Source of the DNA: JBMYTN01 sp049604415 | Lineage (GTDB): Bacteria > Pseudomonadota > Alphaproteobacteria > Rhodospirillales > Rhodospirillaceae | Assembly (NCBI GenBank): GCA_049604415.1 | Contig: JBMYTN010000013.1 | Coordinates: forward strand, 1-64,000 | Reading direction: 5' to 3' | DNA length: 64,000 nt | Part shown: positions 18,648 to 27,373 of the stretch, in pieces | Layout of the letters: every line of letters starts with the position of its first letter | How positions within the stretch are numbered: position 1 is the stretch's first letter | Made by a program: the position numbers and the translations under genes | The notes under the pieces: generated by a model | Told to the model about the DNA's origin: nothing | Seen by the model: only the letters and a program-made list of their open reading frames with translations | The model's database searches: none

Positions 18648-18878
18648 TTAGCCGTTCATGACATAAGGCAGCAGGCCCAGGAAGCGCGCGCGCTTGATGG
18701 CCTTAGACAGTTCACGCTGCTTTTTGGCCGACACCGCCGTGATGCGGCTGGGCACAATCTTGCCGCGCTCAGAGATGAAGCGGCTCAGCAGTTTGATGTC
18801 TTTGTAATCGATCTTCGGTGCGTTCGGCCCAGAGAACGGGCAGGTCTTGCGCCGACGGAAAAACGGACGACGTCCCAT
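18648..18878 (-). CDS. rpsR: 30S ribosomal protein S18
   Basis: S18 binds 16S rRNA together with S6 in the platform of the small subunit. The 76-residue protein has the typical CPFSGPNAPKIDYKD start and the conserved SRFISERGKIVPSRITAVSA region. It follows rpsF after only three bases, the standard rpsF-rpsR order, so the two partners are produced together. Confidence 0.97.
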   Translation of the reverse strand: MGRRPFFRRRKTCPFSGPNAPKIDYKDIKLLSRFISERGKIVPSRITAVSAKKQRELSKAIKRARFLGLLPYVMNG

Positions 18879-18881
18879 GGC

Positions 18882-19388
18882 TTAGTTTCCTTCCATTCCT
18901 GCACCGTGGCCGCCACCCGGGCCGCCACCATGACCGCCGCGCGGGCCACGATCACCGCGGTCGCCCCGATCACCGCGACCACCCCGGTCGCCACGATCCC
19001 CACGACCGCCCCGGTCACCGCGATCGCCGCGATCCCCCCGGTCGCCGCGACGTCCGCGCTCCCGCTCGGGCTTTTGCATCATCACCGACGGGCCTTCTTC
19101 AAAGCCGTCAACGCGAATGGTCATGTAGCGCAGGATGTCTTCATTCAAACGCAGGCGACGCTCCATCTCTTCGATGGCGCTGGCCGGGGCGTCGATGTTG
19201 ACCATGAGATAATGACCTTTCCGGTTTTTCTTCATCCGGAAGGCCAAGGTGCGCAGGCCCCAATACTCTTTCTTGGCGATGGACCCACCGCCTTCTCCGA
19301 GAATGGTCCCGACTTCTTCAGAAAGGGCGTCCACTTGGGACGCCGACATGTCTTGGCGCGCAATGAGCACGCTCTCATACTTAGGCAT
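18882..19388 (-). CDS. rpsF: 30S ribosomal protein S6 with a long RGD/RGG tail
   Basis: The first 105 or so residues are a standard S6 (MPKYESVLIARQD, KNRKGHYLMVNIDAP), which pairs with S18. The remaining 60 residues form a low-complexity tail built from RGD and RGG triplets, ending in a Gly/His stretch. In E. coli the S6 C-terminus is shorter and is extended by RimK-added glutamates. The ATG at 19388 has GAGGGAG upstream; an upstream in-frame start at 19451 lacks family support. An RG-rich tail of this kind could bind RNA nonspecifically, which is inference. Confidence 0.95.
   Translation of the reverse strand: MPKYESVLIARQDMSASQVDALSEEVGTILGEGGGSIAKKEYWGLRTLAFRMKKNRKGHYLMVNIDAPASAIEEMERRLRLNEDILRYMTIRVDGFEEGPSVMMQKPERERGRRGDRGDRGDRGDRGGRGDRGDRGGRGDRGDRGDRGPRGGHGGGPGGGHGAGMEGN
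18930..19060 (-). repeat. Nine-base tandem repeat encoding the RGD tail of S6
   Basis: The 3' part of rpsF consists of near-identical nine-base units of the form CGNGGNGAC (coding strand), repeated about a dozen times with third-position variation. It encodes RGD/RGG triplets. Such arrays can change length by slippage. Confidence 0.8.
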
Positions 19389-19690
19389 CAAGCACTCCCT
19401 CTGGCTTGTCTCTTCCCCGCCCGCTTGCGAACTGGCATGCCAGCCGCCCATTAGACGAGAGCATAGCCGACCCGTCGGGGGAAATTCCCCCGGTGCTGGA
19501 CCGGCAAGGAGCTATGGAGCGCGGGACTATACACGAACGGCTTTTTCGCGCAAGCAGTACTTGACATTTTTGGCCGCTGGGGGTCCACCTTGCCCCGATG
19601 CGCTGGTCCCCCCACTGCACAGCAAGGCGGGCGGGGCGGCCATCGGGGGAAATCCAAGTCGACCAGACAAACAATCAAGAGAGTGTATCC
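19389..19690. other. Divergent control region between rpsF and fabD
   Basis: This 302-base region contains no convincing gene. It separates the leftward rpsF operon from the rightward fab cluster. It carries the rpsF promoter listed separately and a TTGACA at 19561-19566 without a clear -10 for fabD. Confidence 0.6.
19526..19553 (-). promoter_or_regulatory. Sigma70-like promoter of the rpsF operon
   Basis: On the minus strand TTGCGC (19553-19548) is followed after 16 bases by TATAGT (19531-19526). This is a good housekeeping promoter match about 140 bases upstream of the rpsF start. Confidence 0.6.
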
Positions 19691-20644
19691 ATGCGCGCCT
19701 TTGTCTTTCCAGGCCAGGGATCCCAAGCCGTCGGCATGGGACAGGAACTCGGCCAGGCCTTCGCCTCTGCCCGCGCCGTTTTCGAGGAAGTCGATGACGC
19801 CCTGTCGCAATCCCTGAGCACACTGATGGCCGAGGGTCCGCTGGAAACCCTGACCCTGACCGAAAACGCCCAACCGGCCCTGATGGCCGTGTCCATGGCG
19901 GTGGTCCGGGTGTTGGAACAGGACTGCGGGGTTGATCTGGCCAAGGCGGCGGGCCGGGTCGCCGGTCACTCCCTGGGCGAATACTCCGCCCTGGCCGCTG
20001 CGGGCACGCTGTCCTTAAGCGACACCGCAAGACTGCTGAAGATCCGGGGCAAGGCGATGCAAGAGGCCGTGCCGGTCGGCGTCGGGGCCATGGCCGCCCT
20101 GATCGGATTGGATCTGGACGTGGCCCGCGAAGTCGCCGCCGAGGCCGAGGCCGCCTTCCCCGATGGCGACAAGGTCTGCACGGCGGCCAATGACAATGCC
20201 CCGGGCCAGGTGGTGGTCAGCGGCCACAAAGAGGCGGTGGAAAAAGCCTGCGTCATCGCCAAGGAGCGCGGTTGCCGCCGTCCGATGATGCTGCCGGTCA
20301 GCGCACCGTTCCATTGTTCCCTGATGGAACCCGCAGCCAAGGTCATGGCCGAGGCCCTGGCTGATGTGGCCTTTGCCCGTCCGTCGGTGCCCCTGGTGGC
20401 CAATGTGACTGCCGAAACCGTGTCCGACCCGGAAGTCATCCGCACTCAGCTGGTGGCCCAGGTCACCGGCGCGGTGCGCTGGCGGGAAAGTGTTTTGCAT
20501 ATGGTCGATGCGGGCGTCACCGAGCTGGTGGAGCTGGGCAGCGGCAAGGTGCTTTCGGGCATGGCCAAGCGCATCCATCCGGAGCTGGTGGGCAAGTCCA
20601 TCCAAGGCCCGGCGGATGTGGAAGCCATTGCCGCCAGCCTTTAA
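19691..20644 (+). CDS. fabD: Malonyl-CoA:ACP transacylase FabD
   Basis: FabD moves the malonyl group from CoA to acyl carrier protein, supplying the extender unit for fatty acid synthesis. The 317-residue protein starts MRAFVFPGQGSQ and has the nucleophile motif GHSLGEYSALAA (Ser about 93) and the later His in APFHCSLM. ATG 19691 has GAGAG upstream. It heads the fabD-fabG-acpP-fabF series, with fabG 225 bases downstream. Confidence 0.97.
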   Translation: MRAFVFPGQGSQAVGMGQELGQAFASARAVFEEVDDALSQSLSTLMAEGPLETLTLTENAQPALMAVSMAVVRVLEQDCGVDLAKAAGRVAGHSLGEYSALAAAGTLSLSDTARLLKIRGKAMQEAVPVGVGAMAALIGLDLDVAREVAAEAEAAFPDGDKVCTAANDNAPGQVVVSGHKEAVEKACVIAKERGCRRPMMLPVSAPFHCSLMEPAAKVMAEALADVAFARPSVPLVANVTAETVSDPEVIRTQLVAQVTGAVRWRESVLHMVDAGVTELVELGSGKVLSGMAKRIHPELVGKSIQGPADVEAIAASL

Positions 20645-20869
20645 GGTCGCGGTGCCGAAGGGGATCAGAAACTTGGCCCTCTCACCGATCTCTGGCAGTA
20701 AGCGCTGATCTTTCAACCTGGCAAAAAAGTCCTATGCAAGGCCCGACCGCTTGACGGACCCATACTGCCCCGGATACAGGTCCTTCCTTATGTTAGGAAT
20801 GGGACAGGGGTGCGCCCGAACTTCCGCACCCCTTTTACCCCTTTGTTCTTTCCGACAGGAGCTTACCCC

Positions 20870-21607
20870 ATGTTCGATCTGACCGGCCGCAAGGCCCTGG
20901 TAACCGGCGCAACCGGCGGCATCGGGGGCGCCATTGCCAAGGCGCTGCATGCTCAAGGCGCCACGGTGACCCTGTCAGGCACGCGGGAAGCGGTGCTGGC
21001 GGAGGCCGCAGCGGCCTTGGGCGAGCGCACCCATGTCTGTCCCTGTGATCTGAGCGACCCGGACTCCGTCGCCGCTCTGGTCCCGGCCGCCAATGCCGCC
21101 ATGGATGGCCTCGACATTTTGGTGAACAATGCCGGGCTGACCCGGGACATGCTGTCGATGCGCCTGACCGATGAAGATTGGCAAAAGGTGATCGACATCA
21201 ACCTGACCGCCAATTTCCAACTGATCCGGGCGGCTCTGAAACTCATGATGAAGGCCCGCTATGGCCGGATCATTGGCATCACCTCGGTGGTGGGCTTTAC
21301 CGGCAATGCCGGGCAGGCCAATTATGCCGCCTCCAAGGCCGGAATGGTTGGCATGATGAAATCCATCGCCCAAGAAGTGGCCCAGCGCGGCGTCACCGCC
21401 AATTGCGTCGCCCCGGGCTTCATTGCCACCGCGATGACCGACAAGTTGAATGACAAACAGAAGGAACAGATCCTGCCGCATATCCCCGCCGGACGGATGG
21501 GGACGTCGGAGGAAATCGCTGCCTCTGTTGTCTATCTCGCCTCTGAAGAGGCTGCCTATGTCACTGGCCAGACCGTTCATGTGAATGGCGGGATGGCCAT
21601 GATCTAA
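20870..21607 (+). CDS. fabG: 3-oxoacyl-ACP reductase FabG
   Basis: FabG reduces 3-ketoacyl-ACP with NADPH in each elongation cycle. The 245-residue SDR has TGATGGIGG for cofactor binding, NNAGLTRD, the Ser in GITSVVG and the catalytic YAASK. The start is fixed by AGGAG shortly before ATG 20870 and by the family N-terminus MFDLTGRKALVTGA. It lies between fabD and acpP as in many bacteria. Confidence 0.97.
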   Translation: MFDLTGRKALVTGATGGIGGAIAKALHAQGATVTLSGTREAVLAEAAAALGERTHVCPCDLSDPDSVAALVPAANAAMDGLDILVNNAGLTRDMLSMRLTDEDWQKVIDINLTANFQLIRAALKLMMKARYGRIIGITSVVGFTGNAGQANYAASKAGMVGMMKSIAQEVAQRGVTANCVAPGFIATAMTDKLNDKQKEQILPHIPAGRMGTSEEIAASVVYLASEEAAYVTGQTVHVNGGMAMI

Positions 21608-21790
21608 GGGACCCATTTATGAGCCCCTATTCACCCGACCGCTCCGGATCGTTGCAACCCCGCTGCAATACTGGTCAAGCCCGAGGAAGTGTGCTAGAGA
21701 CCGCACCTCACCGGGTCGGCCTGCCAAAAGTGCGGCGATACGGACAGTCAAACCAACCAAAACGCTGTTATTTCTAAGGGTAGAGCTACC

Positions 21791-22024
21791 ATGAGCGACG
21801 TCGCCGATCGCGTGAAAAAGATTGTCGTTGAACATCTTGGTGTCGAAGAGGCCAAGGTGAGCGACAGCGCAAGTTTCATTGATGACCTGGGTGCCGACAG
21901 CCTCGACACCGTCGAGCTGGTCATGGCCTTTGAAGAAGAATTCGGTGTTGAAATCCCCGATGACGCGGCGGAAAAGATCCTGACCGTCAAAGACGCCATC
22001 GACTTCATCAACGAAAACTCCTAA
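21791..22024 (+). CDS. acpP: Acyl carrier protein
   Basis: The 77-residue acidic protein carries growing acyl chains on a phosphopantetheine arm attached to Ser37 in the DSLDTVELVMAFEEEF motif. Sequence and length are typical of the fatty acid synthesis ACP. It is 183 bases downstream of fabG and is followed by an unusually long gap before fabF. Confidence 0.97.
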   Translation: MSDVADRVKKIVVEHLGVEEAKVSDSASFIDDLGADSLDTVELVMAFEEEFGVEIPDDAAEKILTVKDAIDFINENS

Positions 22025-22458
22025 TCGGCCTTTTGTGCCGAGCGGATCCAGGCCCTTAATCTCGCCGCACCCGACCCCCGCAACCGGCCATTATGGCCCG
22101 CCCGGACAGGTCTTCGGCGCGTTATCGGTTCCTAAAGGGAACTTTTGGGGGATGGCTTAGGGTCCGTAGCATCAGGACAGGCAGTCCCGGGGCAAGCTGT
22201 GTCGGGACTGTTGGACCGCCGGGCCGATACGCGCACCGCCTGCGATCACCGTTGGCGCGTGGCATTTGGTCCGGGTCCCATCTCAGGATGCGTCTTAGAC
22301 TCGTCTGCCAATGGCGCGGTTGGTCTTTTGATGCGCCACAGTTGTTTCGCGTTTTGGCTCCCAGGGGAGCCACGGATCGTGATCGCCCCCGATAGGCACT
22401 CCGCCCGATCTCGGGTTGGAGGCATGGCGATCCCAGCAAGATCAGTATGGAGAATGGC
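22025..22458 (+). other. 434-base intergenic region between acpP and fabF with inverted repeats
   Basis: No convincing gene is present. Structure is visible: CAGTCCCG and CGGGACTG separated by 13 bases (around 22181-22210) form an 8-bp stem, and GGCTCC-CAGG-GGAGCC at 22356-22371 forms a tight hairpin. An open frame at 22093-22395 is Arg-rich without family features. The region may hold acpP 3' structure, a fabF promoter or a small RNA. Confidence 0.45.
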
Positions 22459-23721
22459 ATGAGACGGGTTGTCGTCACGGGCCTGGGGTTGGTGACCCCC
22501 TTGGGTGTTGGGGTGCAACATAATTGGGACGGAATCCTGGCCGGGAAGTCTGGCCTGAAAGCCATTGATACCTTCGCCACCGAAGACCTGCCCTGTAAAA
22601 TCGCTGGTCTGATCCCCCGGGGCACCGAAAGCGACAGCGATTTCGATCCGAACAAGGTCGCCTCGTCCAAAGAGCGCCGCCGCATGGATGATTTCATCGT
22701 CTATGGCCTGGCCGCTGCGGAACAAGCCATCAAAGACGCCGAATGGACGCCCGAGGACGAAGAAAGCCGGGAGCGCACCGGGGTCATCATTGGCTCTGGG
22801 ATTGGCGGTCTGCCCGCCATTGCCGACGGCTCCCTGACCTTGGACAAAAGCGGCCCGCGCAAGATCAGCCCGTTCTTCATTCCCGCCAGCTTGATCAATC
22901 TGGTCTCTGGCCATGTGTCGATCCGCTATGGCTATAAGGGTCCGAACCACTCGGTGGTTACCGCCTGCTCCACCGGCGCCCATGCCATTGGCGATGCCAG
23001 CCGCCTGATCATGTTCGGCGATGCCGATGTGATGATCGCGGGCGGGGCCGAGGCCGCCGTCTGCCGTCTGGGCATTGCTGGCTTTGCCGCCGCCCGGGCC
23101 CTGTCGACCCATTTCAACGACACCCCGGAAGCCGGGTCCCGGCCCTGGGACAAGGACCGGGATGGCTTCGTCATGGGCGAAGGCGCCGGGATCGTCGTCC
23201 TGGAAGAATATGAGCACGCCAAAAAGCGCGGCGCGAAGATCTATGCCGAGATCCTCGGCTATGGCATGTCCGGCGACGCTTATCACATCACCGCCCCGGC
23301 CGAAGACGGCAATGGCGGCTTCCGGGCCATGCGCAACGCCATGGGCAATGCAAAGCTGAACCCGGAAGACATCGACTACATCAACGCCCATGGCACCTCC
23401 ACGCCGCTGGGTGATGAGATAGAGCTCGGCGCGGTCAAACGGCTGTTTGGCGATCACGCCTATAAGCTGACCATGTCCTCGACCAAATCGGCCATCGGGC
23501 ACCTGCTTGGCGCGGCGGGCTCTGTCGAAGCGATCTATTCGATCCTGGCGGTGGGCAACAATGTCACTCCGCCGACCCTGAACCTGGACAACCCCTCCGA
23601 GGGCTGCGACATCGACCTGTCGCCCAAAGCTCCCCGGGAGCGTCCGATCAAACGGGCCTTGAGCAACTCCTTCGGCTTTGGCGGCACCAATGCCAGCCTG
23701 ATTTTCGCCGAAGCGCCATAA
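22459..23721 (+). CDS. fabF: 3-oxoacyl-ACP synthase II FabF
   Basis: FabF condenses malonyl-ACP with acyl-ACP during elongation. The 420-residue thiolase-fold enzyme has the nucleophile Cys in TACSTGAHAIGDA, the His in NAHGTSTPLGD and the second His in KSAIGHLLGAAG. ATG 22459 is preceded by GGAGAATGGC; an ATG at 22447 adds four residues but has no ribosome-binding site. A strong terminator follows the gene. Confidence 0.97.
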   Translation: MRRVVVTGLGLVTPLGVGVQHNWDGILAGKSGLKAIDTFATEDLPCKIAGLIPRGTESDSDFDPNKVASSKERRRMDDFIVYGLAAAEQAIKDAEWTPEDEESRERTGVIIGSGIGGLPAIADGSLTLDKSGPRKISPFFIPASLINLVSGHVSIRYGYKGPNHSVVTACSTGAHAIGDASRLIMFGDADVMIAGGAEAAVCRLGIAGFAAARALSTHFNDTPEAGSRPWDKDRDGFVMGEGAGIVVLEEYEHAKKRGAKIYAEILGYGMSGDAYHITAPAEDGNGGFRAMRNAMGNAKLNPEDIDYINAHGTSTPLGDEIELGAVKRLFGDHAYKLTMSSTKSAIGHLLGAAGSVEAIYSILAVGNNVTPPTLNLDNPSEGCDIDLSPKAPRERPIKRALSNSFGFGGTNASLIFAEAP

Positions 23722-23730
23722 GACAACTAA

Positions 23731-23760
23731 AGGGGCCGCGTCCTGCGGCCCTTTTTCTTT
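23731..23760 (+). terminator. Rho-independent terminator after fabF
   Basis: GGGCCGC (23733-23739), a five-base loop and GCGGCCC (23745-23751) are followed by TTTTTCTTT. This is a classic intrinsic terminator, 10 bases after the fabF stop. Confidence 0.9.
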
Positions 23761-23780
23761 CTCTTTAGGGCCGACCCTCC

Positions 23781-24776
23781 ATGCGGGCCTTAATCAGTAT
23801 TTTGACCGGCATGCTCCTCACCCTGGGGATCCTCGGGGCCATCGGTGTTGGCGGTTTTCTCTATATCCAAAAAGCCTTTCAGCAACCGGGATCCCTGGCC
23901 GATGACCGAGTGATCGTGATCCCGCCGGGGACCGGGGTGGAAGGCATCGCCAATTTGCTGCGCAAAAATGGCGTCATCGACAATCCACTGATCTTCCAAC
24001 TCGGGGTTCGCCTCAATGGCACCGCCCGCTCGCTGCAGGCCGGAGAATTCCGCTTCAGCGCCGGATCCAGCCCACAGGAGGTGATGGGGGTCCTGGTCGC
24101 CGGGGTTACGGTCCAGCGCTTTTTGACCGTGGCCGAGGGTCTGACCACCAGCACGGTGTTGGATATGATCCGCAGCACCCCGGACCTCAGCGGTCCGATC
24201 ACCCTGTCGCCAGCGGAAGGGGATTTGCTGCCCGAAACCTACAGCTATCAGCGCGGCGAGGACCGCACCGTGGTGCTCAAGCGCATGATTGCCGCCCATG
24301 ACGAAGCGCTGGCGCGGCTCTGGGCCGAGCGCGATCCGAACATCCCGCTCAAAACACCGATGGAGGCGGTGATCCTGGCCTCCATTGTCGAAAAGGAAAC
24401 CGCTGTGGCAGCCGAACGGCCCCGGGTCGCCGCCGTGTTCGTCAATCGGCTGAACAAGGGCATGCGGCTGCAATCGGATCCGACGGTGATTTATGGCCTG
24501 AGCGATGGCACCGGTCGGCTGGAGCGGCGGTTGACCCGCACCGATCTGCGCACCGCCCATGATTACAACACCTATGTCATTCGGGGTTTGCCGCCGCGCC
24601 CGATCGCCAATCCTGGAGTCGCCTCCCTGGAGGCGGTGCTGCATCCGCCCAAGACCGATGAATATTACTTCGTCGCCGATGGCACCGGCGGCCATGCCTT
24701 CGCCCGGACCTTGGATGAGCATAACCGCAATGTCGCCCGTTGGCGCAAAATCCAACGGGACCGCGGGGAGCGCTAA
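23781..24776 (+). CDS. mltG: Endolytic murein transglycosylase MltG
   Basis: MltG cleaves nascent peptidoglycan strands and helps set glycan length. The 331-residue protein has one N-terminal membrane helix (about 8-28), a LysM-like region and the YceG domain with the catalytic Glu in ASIVEKETA and the signature RLNKGMRLQSDPTVIYG. The C-terminal YYFVADGTGGHAFA motif is conserved. The fabF-mltG order is widespread in alphaproteobacteria, though a terminator separates them here. Confidence 0.95.
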   Translation: MRALISILTGMLLTLGILGAIGVGGFLYIQKAFQQPGSLADDRVIVIPPGTGVEGIANLLRKNGVIDNPLIFQLGVRLNGTARSLQAGEFRFSAGSSPQEVMGVLVAGVTVQRFLTVAEGLTTSTVLDMIRSTPDLSGPITLSPAEGDLLPETYSYQRGEDRTVVLKRMIAAHDEALARLWAERDPNIPLKTPMEAVILASIVEKETAVAAERPRVAAVFVNRLNKGMRLQSDPTVIYGLSDGTGRLERRLTRTDLRTAHDYNTYVIRGLPPRPIANPGVASLEAVLHPPKTDEYYFVADGTGGHAFARTLDEHNRNVARWRKIQRDRGER

Positions 24777-24831
24777 GGTTTTCGGGGGATTGGTTTCCTG
24801 AACTCAGCAGTGGCCCCCTAGACCGGCCCCC

Positions 24832-26292
24832 CTAAACCGGGGAGCCGTCCGAACCGTCTAAGCCATCGGGGCCATCGGGCCCCACATCGGGCTCTGTGCC
24901 GCCATTGGGATCGCCGGGCAGATCCAAGCGGAATTCCAGCCCGGCAGGCGGATAGGACACCACGGAAATCCAGCAGCCCATCCGCCGGGCAGCCAATCCC
25001 GCCACCACCAGATCCATATCTCGCCGCCGGGCCGGGGCTCCGGGGGTGATATCCTCGCTGGTCGGGGTTTCCAGATCGGCGCGCAAGTCGGCGGGTAAGG
25101 CCCCATCCAGCCCGTCGCTTTCGTCACGCACGATAAGGGTGGCAGGCAAAAAGCCGTCCATCTCGGCGGTCACCATAATGCGCGGCGCACCGCCTGCCGA
25201 GGCCCCGCCGGTCAAGGCCCGGCCAATCAGACGTCGGAACAGAATCTCCAACAAAACCGGGTTCATGGGCGTGCGCGGCAAGGTCTCGACCCGGATGTCG
25301 GCATCGCTGTCATGGATCACCGGCATTAGGCGCTCTAGGGCGTTTTCCAGGCAGCGATCAGCGTCGCTGGGCTCCTCCCGGGGACCGACTGGGCAAGCCC
25401 GGATCCGGAACATATCGGCCAGATCCTCCATGCCACTGCTCGACCGCCCGGCGCCATCTTGGGCCTGGGACAGCAAGCTGCCAATGGTGGTGCCCTCAGC
25501 CCCCTCCAGCACGGCTTTCATCGCACCGCCATGGCGGTGGATCAGGGTCGACAAGGCCCCTTCCGCCGCCCCCAGGGCCGCGCGACTCTGGTCCAGCTGC
25601 CGGTCGGACAGCAGCTGGATTTCTTGGTTTTGCGCCTCTTCACCACCATCATCACCGTCGAGCGACAGGCTGGGCAGAATGGTTTCCAAGGGGTCTGTGA
25701 CGCCCTCTTCCTGACCTGGGACGAGCGTTTGTCCCGCCTCCGCTCCGCCATTGGCCTGCGCGGGGGGTCCAGTGCGCCCGCCCCGTCCCATCCCCCCCAA
25801 GGGCATCCGGGGGCGGGGTTTGGCCACTTGCCAGGCACCGGCGAAAATCACGCCCGACGCGATCACCGACAGGCCAAGCAACAAAATCGCCCAAAGCCGG
25901 AACGGATCCTGGCTCAAGCCCTCGGAGAAGCCCAACATCTGGGCCAGATGGGCACCGGGCACGGCGGTGACCCCGGCTTGGGCCAGGGCCATCGCCGCAT
26001 GACGGCCTTGCCACAGGGCAACACCCACAGCGGTGTAAACCACCAGGATCAGGGGCAGGGCGAACAGTAGGGCGCGCAAAAAGGTACTGCCGCCGCCTTG
26101 CGGTCCGGCGCGGTTGGTTTTTTTGCCCCTTCCGGCGCGCTTGGCCGCCCGGGCCCGGGCAAGGGCGGCTTTGTCCCGAGTCTCAGTAGGGGCTGTGCCG
26201 TTCGCGCCTCGGGCCGCGACAGGGCTCTTGCCGGATCGGGACTTTGCAACTGGAACTTTGGTCGGGTTGGATTGGGACGCGGAACGGGTCAC
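24832..26292 (-). CDS. Membrane protein with a degenerate histidine-kinase-like module
   Basis: I do not recognise a named family. The 486-residue protein starts with a Lys/Arg/Ala-rich cytoplasmic stretch. Two membrane helices (about 75-95 and 135-158) follow, then a Pro/Gly linker. The C-terminal half looks like a histidine kinase core: a helical-hairpin region (LDQSRAALGAAEGALSTLIH, about 240-259), an N-box-like helix (NPVLLEILFRRLIGRAL), a D-box-like DESDGLDG, and VVAGLAARRMGCWISV resembling the last ATPase helix. A canonical H-box and clear G boxes are missing. GTG 26292 lies behind AGGAGG, but the spacing is only four bases; the frame is open to 26382. It converges with mltG. Confidence 0.65.
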   Translation of the reverse strand: MTRSASQSNPTKVPVAKSRSGKSPVAARGANGTAPTETRDKAALARARAAKRAGRGKKTNRAGPQGGGSTFLRALLFALPLILVVYTAVGVALWQGRHAAMALAQAGVTAVPGAHLAQMLGFSEGLSQDPFRLWAILLLGLSVIASGVIFAGAWQVAKPRPRMPLGGMGRGGRTGPPAQANGGAEAGQTLVPGQEEGVTDPLETILPSLSLDGDDGGEEAQNQEIQLLSDRQLDQSRAALGAAEGALSTLIHRHGGAMKAVLEGAEGTTIGSLLSQAQDGAGRSSSGMEDLADMFRIRACPVGPREEPSDADRCLENALERLMPVIHDSDADIRVETLPRTPMNPVLLEILFRRLIGRALTGGASAGGAPRIMVTAEMDGFLPATLIVRDESDGLDGALPADLRADLETPTSEDITPGAPARRRDMDLVVAGLAARRMGCWISVVSYPPAGLEFRLDLPGDPNGGTEPDVGPDGPDGLDGSDGSPV

Positions 26293-26685
26293 GATGCCTC
26301 CTGTGACGCCCGCAAATGGGACGTCTCTGAGGGCGGGATCGTTCTGGAAATCAGCGCGAGGATCATGGGACCCTGTTCCCAAGAGGTTGACCAGTAAGCA
26401 TTTGAAGCGCCCCCATTATTGCGCGCAATGCCGCGATGTACAGCGCAGATTGTCCTTGCGCTCCAGACAAGGGAACCGACCCGCTGATTTGCCCGTACGG
26501 CCAGGGGAGGGTCCTCACAAGCGCGTCAACGCCGGATCGCTGGCCAGAACCCTATTTCACAGACCGACAAAATGCTGTATATTATTAGTTGAATTGCATC
26601 AAACGCGTAGAAACAGTACGTTTATCTGATCAACCAAGAGTGCCGTTTCCGGGCGGCCTCACACGGATAATGGATTGTTGTCCTC
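26293..26685 (+). other. Divergent intergenic region before the small orphan gene
   Basis: This 393-base region shows no convincing gene. Its right half becomes AT-rich and contains the promoter and FNR-like box listed separately. The left half lies between two leaders and shows GC-rich sequence only. Confidence 0.5.
26556..26602 (+). promoter_or_regulatory. Promoter with downstream FNR/CRP-like box
   Basis: TTCACA (26556-26561) and TATATT (26578-26583) are spaced by 16 bases, a fair sigma70-type promoter. TTGAATTGCATCAA at 26589-26602 differs by one base from the FNR consensus TTGAT-N4-ATCAA. The site lies just after the -10, where binding would block transcription, unless another promoter is used. 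Confidence 0.4.
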
Positions 26686-27021
26686 ATGGATTCTGGGACT
26701 TTGGACCTTGCTGCGATCACTGCCTTGCCGGTGATGCCCCGACCGCGAAACGACAACTTTGTTGTGCCGCCGGAGACCCAACGTCTGCTCAAAGCGCTCA
26801 GCGCCCTGAATGATGCCTTGGACTATCAGGCCAATGCGGTCTCCAAGTTCCGCGAGTCCTGCAACAGCCTGAAGGAAACCGTCTCGGCCTGTGGCGACAG
26901 CATGGAGAAGGTGCAAAGCTCGATGGACAGCATCGATCTGGATCCGCTGCACCGGACCTCCGACCGCCTGACCAAATCCGCTGAGATGATGGGCAAAATC
27001 AGCGGCGACGCGGCGGAATAG
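26686..27021 (+). CDS. Small helical protein of unknown function
   Basis: I do not recognise this 111-residue protein. After a Pro-rich start it is predicted helical, with a heptad-like pattern from about residue 33 to 95 (LLKALSALNDALDYQ, KFRESCNSLKETVSACG, MEKVQSSMDSI). It has no signal peptide or membrane segment. The GC-rich third positions match the host. An AT-rich promoter region with an FNR-like box precedes it. No clear Shine-Dalgarno is visible before the ATG, so start and coding status are moderately certain. Confidence 0.6.
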   Translation: MDSGTLDLAAITALPVMPRPRNDNFVVPPETQRLLKALSALNDALDYQANAVSKFRESCNSLKETVSACGDSMEKVQSSMDSIDLDPLHRTSDRLTKSAEMMGKISGDAAE

Positions 27022-27093
27022 GCCAGCGTCTTTAGCCACGGAACCATCGTTCCGCGCACACCGAAATCGAACATTTTGAGATTTTTGGAAATC

Positions 27094-27167
27094 TGGAGCG
27101 GGCGAAGGGAATCGAACCCTCGTCGTAAGCTTGGGAAGCTTCTGCTCTACCATTGAGCTACGCCCGC
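27094..27167 (-). tRNA. tRNA-Gly (anticodon CCC)
   Basis: The minus strand folds as a cloverleaf: acceptor stem GCGGGCG/CGCCCGC, D-arm GTAGCTCAATGGTAGAGC, anticodon loop TTCCCAA giving CCC, and T-arm AGGGTTCGATTCCCT. The 3' CCA is encoded (27094-27096). It reads the GGG glycine codon. Confidence 0.95.
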
Positions 27168-27373
27168 ACACCCAGCCCGAGTACATACGGCCTGCAGGCC
27201 CCTGTTTCAATGGCCATCTGCACCCACAACCCCCATCACCAGCCCGATCCCTAACGAAAACGTTACGGCGGTGCCCCTGGACTTTATCCGGTCTTAGGCC
27301 AACCTTGTACAAAACCCAAATGGATCGGCGCTCCTACGCGCCAGGATGCAACGCAACGTAAGGACCCCCATTG

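Noticed and set aside
18930..19060. Tandem repeats resembling a CRISPR array
   Set aside because: The units are nine bases, contiguous without spacers and encode the in-frame RGD tail of S6.
22093..22395. Arg-rich open frame between acpP and fabF
   Set aside because: Composition is Arg/Gly/Ser-rich, there is no ribosome-binding site, and inverted repeats run through it.
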